Source: Euwallacea fornicatus
Lineage: Eukaryota; Arthropoda; Insecta; Coleoptera; Curculionidae
NCBI RefSeq assembly: GCF_040115645.1
Contig: NC_089556.1
Coordinates: forward strand, 3,658,001 to 3,722,000
Length of the DNA: 64,000 nucleotides
Direction of reading: 5' to 3'
Shown: positions 60,335-64,000 of the stretch, piece after piece
How the letters are laid out: the number at the start of each line of letters is the position of its first letter
Position numbering within the stretch: the stretch's first letter is position 1
Notes under the pieces: model-generated
Database searches by the model: none
Told to the model about the DNA's origin: nothing
What the model saw: only the letters and a program-made list of their open reading frames with translations
Made by a program: the position numbers and the translations under genes

Positions 60335-60683
60335 TATATAGATCACTGGGCGCTAGTGGGTTAATATATTATTTTCTGTAACACAAAAAACCGTAGAAAT
60401 GTTGGCTTATAACGATTTTATTAATTTTTGCTTTGGTCAATTTTGTCGGTAACTGCAGCTGCCCGAGAATCAATCGGCCACCCAATGCATCGGAAATTTC
60501 TTTTTGCGAGTTAACCAGAAGGTTTTATTGTTCGCGGTATATAAGCTGGACTCTTAATCGTCTACCTCTTGAGCCTATAAATGTATTCTGCACGTCTAAA
60601 ATGGGATGTTAATTTTCTTCTGTCTTACTTGGGAATAACGCTACACACGCAAGTAGGGATGGTTATAGCTGTAGAAATGCACA

Positions 60684-61015
60684 TTATTCCCAGTTAAAAT
60701 TTACTGAGAATAACATTGACCCTTTACCAAGGGCTCGGCCGAAAATCCTTGTGAACGGTGTTGGGTGATAAATCTAGCGCCCCTTTCAGAACCCGCAAAA
60801 AAGGTATTAGAAAAACGAAAATCAATTTATGTGAGTATGTAAAGTATATGTAACACGTTCAAAATTTCTGGCTTCCCTTCTTATAACAATTTTTTCATTT
60901 GAGGTCCTGATTTCGCGGGTAGATCTGTCACCTAAACCTTGAAAAGGGTTTTCACCCGAGCTTTTAGTCAAGGGTGAACGTTATTCTCAGGTAGTTTAAA
61001 CTGAGAATAGGGTCC
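60684..61015. mobile_element. About 330-bp MITE with subterminal hairpins
   Basis: The left arm (TTATTCCCAGTTAAAA, then TGAGAATAACATTGACCCTT, then GCTCGGCCGAAAATCC) pairs with the inverse of the right arm (CTATTCTCAGTTTAAA, then TGAGAATAACGTTCACCCTT, then GCTCGGGTGAAAACCC). Each arm also contains its own small hairpin, TATTCTCAG against CTGAGAATA on the right. No coding frame. The exact ends and target duplication are unclear. Confidence 0.6.
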
Positions 61016-62640
61016 AATTCCAGTGCCACGAGTTGCAGATAGCATATTGTTGAGAGATTATAAATTTTCTAAAATTAATAGCTTGTAATTTTCGAGGAGG
61101 TCCACAGCACGACATCAATAATATTTGTCAATTGATTTCAGCTATTGCGAATATAAGTGGGTTTCTTTGATTTTTGCGAGAGCATTGGATATGAGTTGCA
61201 AACAGATCACAAATCTACCAAACTTTTTTTCAATGGAAAGTTCTAGTTATTGCCATTTTTGGCCCTTGAAGGCATGTCTACATGCAACAAGAGAAAATAC
61301 GAAATCAATCCTTTGGTTTTATTAAATGTAACTGGGCAAGTATATCTTCATATCGAAAGTTTATAATCGACAGAAACGTGCACCGGAAAGAGATGTGATG
61401 AAGTCAAAGAGAAGTTAAAGTATCTAAACGATATTTAAATCCACTAAAGCGATTGAGAATTGGAAGTGGTGTTGACATGTCGACAACCTGAAAAGAATAA
61501 ATAAGAGAGTTTTGAGGTGTAATTGTTGAGGTTTGCTGAACTGAAATAGTTGAGTGCTGAGCTCGCAGACGTGGAGAACTCTATTTAGTAGAGGGAAATC
61601 TCACGCGTGGTGTGTACGGCTTGCCTGATTGACTCACTTATCCTATAATGGTGGTTATTTACATGATTATGCTTACATTTCTCTCTGTTCTTGATGCAGT
61701 CAATCTCTTAAACCAAAGTTTTTCGAGAGGTATTGAATACAGAACTGTTTCAAAACCTTGGAAAGGTCTCTTCTAAAACAGCAGCATACAAATTGGTATC
61801 GATTGCTATGGCTCCTTCTTGGGAATATTCTTTGAATAGAGTTTCTTTCCTGGGCCACTGTCGGTTTCACTGACTGTTGGATTCTGTTGCTTTTGGGAGA
61901 TATCACCTCTTCCATAAACCAGTAACTTTTGTGCACAAGCCCGGTAAAACGGACTCTTCTCAAGTAAATTGGTATTTTCGGGTTATAACGAAGCACTGTA
62001 GACGACGTAAACGCGGCCAAAACCCCTCGGTAAGAATTCATAAAAGACTATTATCATCTCCGTTCGTCCCGTGGTCCGGCATAAGCTGGAAATACTACTG
62101 TAATAACGTGTAATAAAAGCGTTTTCTTTCTCTTTCTTTTGTCATATTCGCGGATTTTCTTTGTCATATGAGGCCGATCCCCGCTTTTAAATCACACTTA
62201 CGAGCTTTGACTCGGGAAGATTATTTTTCGGGGAGGAACGAGATAAATAAATATTATCTTCCAAGGCGACGTTTTACGGGACACCTGTGACTCGCTTATG
62301 AAAGTACAATGAGGTTTATTTTTATTACCTCCCATCTTCACATGCAGACGGAGAGCTACAATGTAAATTTGACATCCGAGTGACGCACCTCAGGGGAAAC
62401 TAACTCGATTGTGATGATGCCAGTATTTACTGAAATACTAATGCTGGAATTAAAGCATCCCTTTATGGGCATTCTCCGGACATGTGGCAACGATGTGAAC
62501 GCAAACAGCAGCTAATCATATTGCGGCGGAACATCAGACCTGACCTAATCATTTATTTAGGTCCATATTGGAGTAAAGGGTACAATGAGCCCTTAGCGCT
62601 CCATTTGGACTTGATTCACTGTTAATTTTTAACCAGTCTC
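61016..62640. other. Non-coding upstream of the 62.7-kb promoter
   Basis: Open frames up to 113 codons (61700-62041, minus strand) show no recognisable motif. No repeats were paired. Confidence 0.4.
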
Positions 62641-62731
62641 TGACGTCAGCAGTCAGCTTATTGTTAATTATGTGACTACCAGGCCATTAAGACGCCTATT
62701 TATAAGTTGTCAAAACAGAATGAAGTTTTCA
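62641..62731 (+). promoter_or_regulatory. Core promoter with CRE, TATA box and initiator
   Basis: TGACGTCA, a perfect cAMP-response element, is at 62641-62648. A TATA box (TATTTATAAG, with TATAAG from 62701) lies 30 bases before TTTTCACGC, whose TCA at 62729-62731 fits an initiator with the start at A 62731. TTGTTAATTATG near 62661 resembles an HNF1-type site. Spacing of TATA to initiator is exactly what RNA polymerase II promoters show. A 130-base leader would then run to the ATG at 62861. The motifs are seen; promoter activity is inferred. Confidence 0.5.
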
Positions 62732-62860
62732 CGCAGTGCTGACGCACTCCATATTTTATCGAACAAGCTTACATGACTCTTCCACTGGCTCGTCAGTGTC
62801 AAATTTCATTTCCCAGGGAATTTTGAAAGCGTTTAATTTAACACTTAAGTGAGTTAAAAA

Positions 62861-63060
62861 ATGGGACGGGAAAAAGAGAGGAACCGACGTCAGGCAAGGA
62901 GAGAAATAATTATGCAGGTGGAACGGATGCAAGAACATAAGCCCGTTCCAGCAGGGTCTTTATTTGCACCTCGACCGGGGCATCCCGCATTAGCTTTGTT
63001 AAGTAGAACCGCATTTTTAGAAATGGAGAAAATCCGGGAAAATCCGGAGAACACGAACAG
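62861..63060 (+). CDS. First coding exon from an internal promoter
   Basis: ATG at 62861 (context AAAAAATGGG, with an in-frame TAA just upstream at 62855) opens 66 codons plus two bases, ending at ACAG followed by GTGAAC. The peptide starts Met-Gly-Arg-Glu-Lys-Glu-Arg-Asn-Arg-Arg and is a strongly charged, probably helical segment, then a Pro/Ala-rich linker, then Ser-Arg-Thr-Ala-Phe-Leu-Glu-Met-Glu-Lys. No signal peptide or recognised domain is present. The donor phase equals that of the 31853 donor (both end in AG of an unfinished codon), so both could splice to the same downstream exon outside the window. Alternatively it begins an unrelated gene. I do not recognise the family. Confidence 0.55.
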
Positions 63061-64000
63061 GTGAACGTTTTCTCTGACTGAGCTCATTTGCCGAAAATCT
63101 GGCGAAATCTCCGTCTCGAATGATAACGACGTTATCTGCCGATTCATTTCCTGCCTTGTTTAAACGGTTTAGGACCATTGTGAACGACTTAATTCTCTAA
63201 GCTTATTTTTAACGCAGAATAGGGATTTTTTCGAGGTTCCTTTACAACTTATTTTGCTATAGTGGCTGCCTTTAAGCTTAGGCGTAACAACAGAGTTATC
63301 TACAGGGTGGCTCAGAAACAGTGGTACAATGGGGTGCTGGATATCTGAGGGCAAAAAATCGAGCTACATTCAGCTGAATTTACCTCAGACAAAATTGGCT
63401 TTTTTTCAATCTATGGGGCGTCAATTTTTGTCTTTTCTGTAAATTCGGGATAAATCTCATAGTTTGTGCTTCACAAACTTGAAATTGCCCCTGGGGAAGT
63501 TTTAAACTTATTAGATTCTTTTCTTATTTTTTGAAGTTGGAAAATTAACGTTGATCTACCAAGAGCGTGGAGGGAAACGATTCCCCTGCTCCTCTTTTCA
63601 TTTGCTCACCAAGACCTCTTGGTTTATGTATACTTCATGAACACTTTCGGTAATTTTTTCCCAATTTCCCCTGATGCTGTCAAATACACATACGTGGTAT
63701 CTGGTGAAAAATTACCATTTCAGGCATGTTCCCAATAAATTCACGTTGTACACGTCCCGTTCGCTCGGCTGTCGCATCTGAGACTAATTTTCTCAGCAGC
63801 ACAATATGTATTCGAACGTTGCCACCCAGGAAGAGAATACACCGCGCCGCATACTAATAATATGACCATATCCTGAAGTCATAACTCAAATTTTAAAAAT
63901 ACCCACCCACGGCAAATGTCCGAATATTTTCGATAATTAACTTCGTATTGGCACAATCGAGTTTATAGTGCGAGAGCATTTGTCATGTCCAAGAACATAA
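63061..64000 (+). other. Intron following the 62.9-kb exon
   Basis: This begins with the GTGAAC donor. TA-CAGGGTGGCTCAGAAACAG at 63303 is the left end of a TACAGGGTG-type transposon, but no inverted partner is found before the window ends. No acceptor-bounded exon is recognisable. Confidence 0.4.

Larger units (their letters stand above)
58649..60360 (-). mobile_element. piggyBac-like remnant inserted at TTAA in the Tc1 right repeat
   Basis: CCCATTAGCGCCCA at the left and, inverted, CCCACTAGCGCCCA at the right are both flanked outside by TTAA (58645-58648 and 60361-60364). A TTAA duplication with a CCC-starting inverted repeat is the signature of piggyBac elements. The left part holds the C-terminal Cys-rich domain of a transposase on the minus strand. 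The rest of the gene is missing; a DUF4817-type element occupies 59132-60334, leaving only about 25 bases of piggyBac sequence on the right. Confidence 0.8.
55704..60399 (-). mobile_element. Tc1-like element carrying multiple nested transposons
   Basis: The outer ends are TTTCTACGGTTTTTTGGTTC and, inverted, TTTCTACGGTTTTTTGTGTT, each next to TA or a decayed TG. Further matches lie deeper: GCAAATATAAGTATAGAA and GAAACTTACAAAAA near the left, and their inverses near 58600-58645. The left repeat is split by 55751-56373 and the right one by 58649-60360. Removing these two insertions rejoins both repeats. About 2.35 kb remains, longer than a usual Tc1 element, and a TA-CAGGGTTGC end at 56508 suggests at least one more insertion before the gene. 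The transposase gene (57366-58392, minus strand) is dead. Confidence 0.75.

Noticed and set aside
1..64000. CRISPR arrays, rRNA genes, operons or a phage-type system
   Set aside because: No regularly spaced direct repeats, rRNA-like segments or packed co-directional frames are present; the DNA is eukaryotic in character.

Overview
The window reads as nuclear DNA of an insect. It is AT-rich, has long introns with GT/AG junctions, has no bacterial-type gene packing, and carries many TA-flanked Tc1/mariner-class transposons plus a TTAA-flanked piggyBac-like remnant. These repeat types are common in beetles and other insects, but the species cannot be fixed from sequence alone.

Genes. One protein-coding gene on the + strand is supported by three exons whose junctions and reading phases agree: 17689-17807 (start codon at 17695), 20703-20850 and 31270-31853. 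Together they encode at least 281 residues of a basic, low-complexity, probably disordered protein that I do not recognise; the rest lies beyond 31853, within or past the window. A second coding exon, 62861-63060, has its own TATA/initiator promoter and a perfect CRE. It ends in the same splice phase as the 31853 donor, so it is either an internal alternative first exon of the same locus or the start of another gene. Everything else that is open is weak (3526-3930, 30716-31105) or transposon-derived.

Layout. 1-17688: upstream or 5' intron DNA with three small foldback-type repeats and a tandem CACGTG pair. 17689-31853: the three exons, in introns of 2.9 and 10.4 kb. The second intron holds a dead Tc1 element (26447-27855), a 128-nt hairpin (29889-30016) and a homeodomain-site-rich block. 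31854-44811: non-coding, with a possible hAT remnant, a long-TIR Tc1 element (34556-36608) interrupted by a MITE, and a small MITE at 38394-38713. 44812-46908: a DUF4817-type element carrying a nested Tc1 derivative. 48585-49273: second copy of the MITE first seen at 411-1094. 51835-54768: second, inverted copy of the long-TIR Tc1 element, itself broken by another Tc1 element (53134-54569). 55704-60399: the densest nest, a Tc1 element with a DUF4817-type element in its left TIR and a piggyBac remnant in its right TIR, the latter containing a DUF4817-type foldback element. 60684-61015: a MITE with subterminal hairpins. 62641-64000: CRE, promoter, coding exon and following intron.

No transposase in the window appears able to encode a full protein. 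The nests give a relative order of insertions. The two copies of one Tc1 family share at least four inactivating lesions, so they spread or were duplicated after the gene died. I found no CRISPR array, tRNA, rRNA or evidence of a new multi-gene system. The most original items are the uncharacterised multi-exon gene, its possible internal promoter, and the DUF4817-type deletion derivatives.
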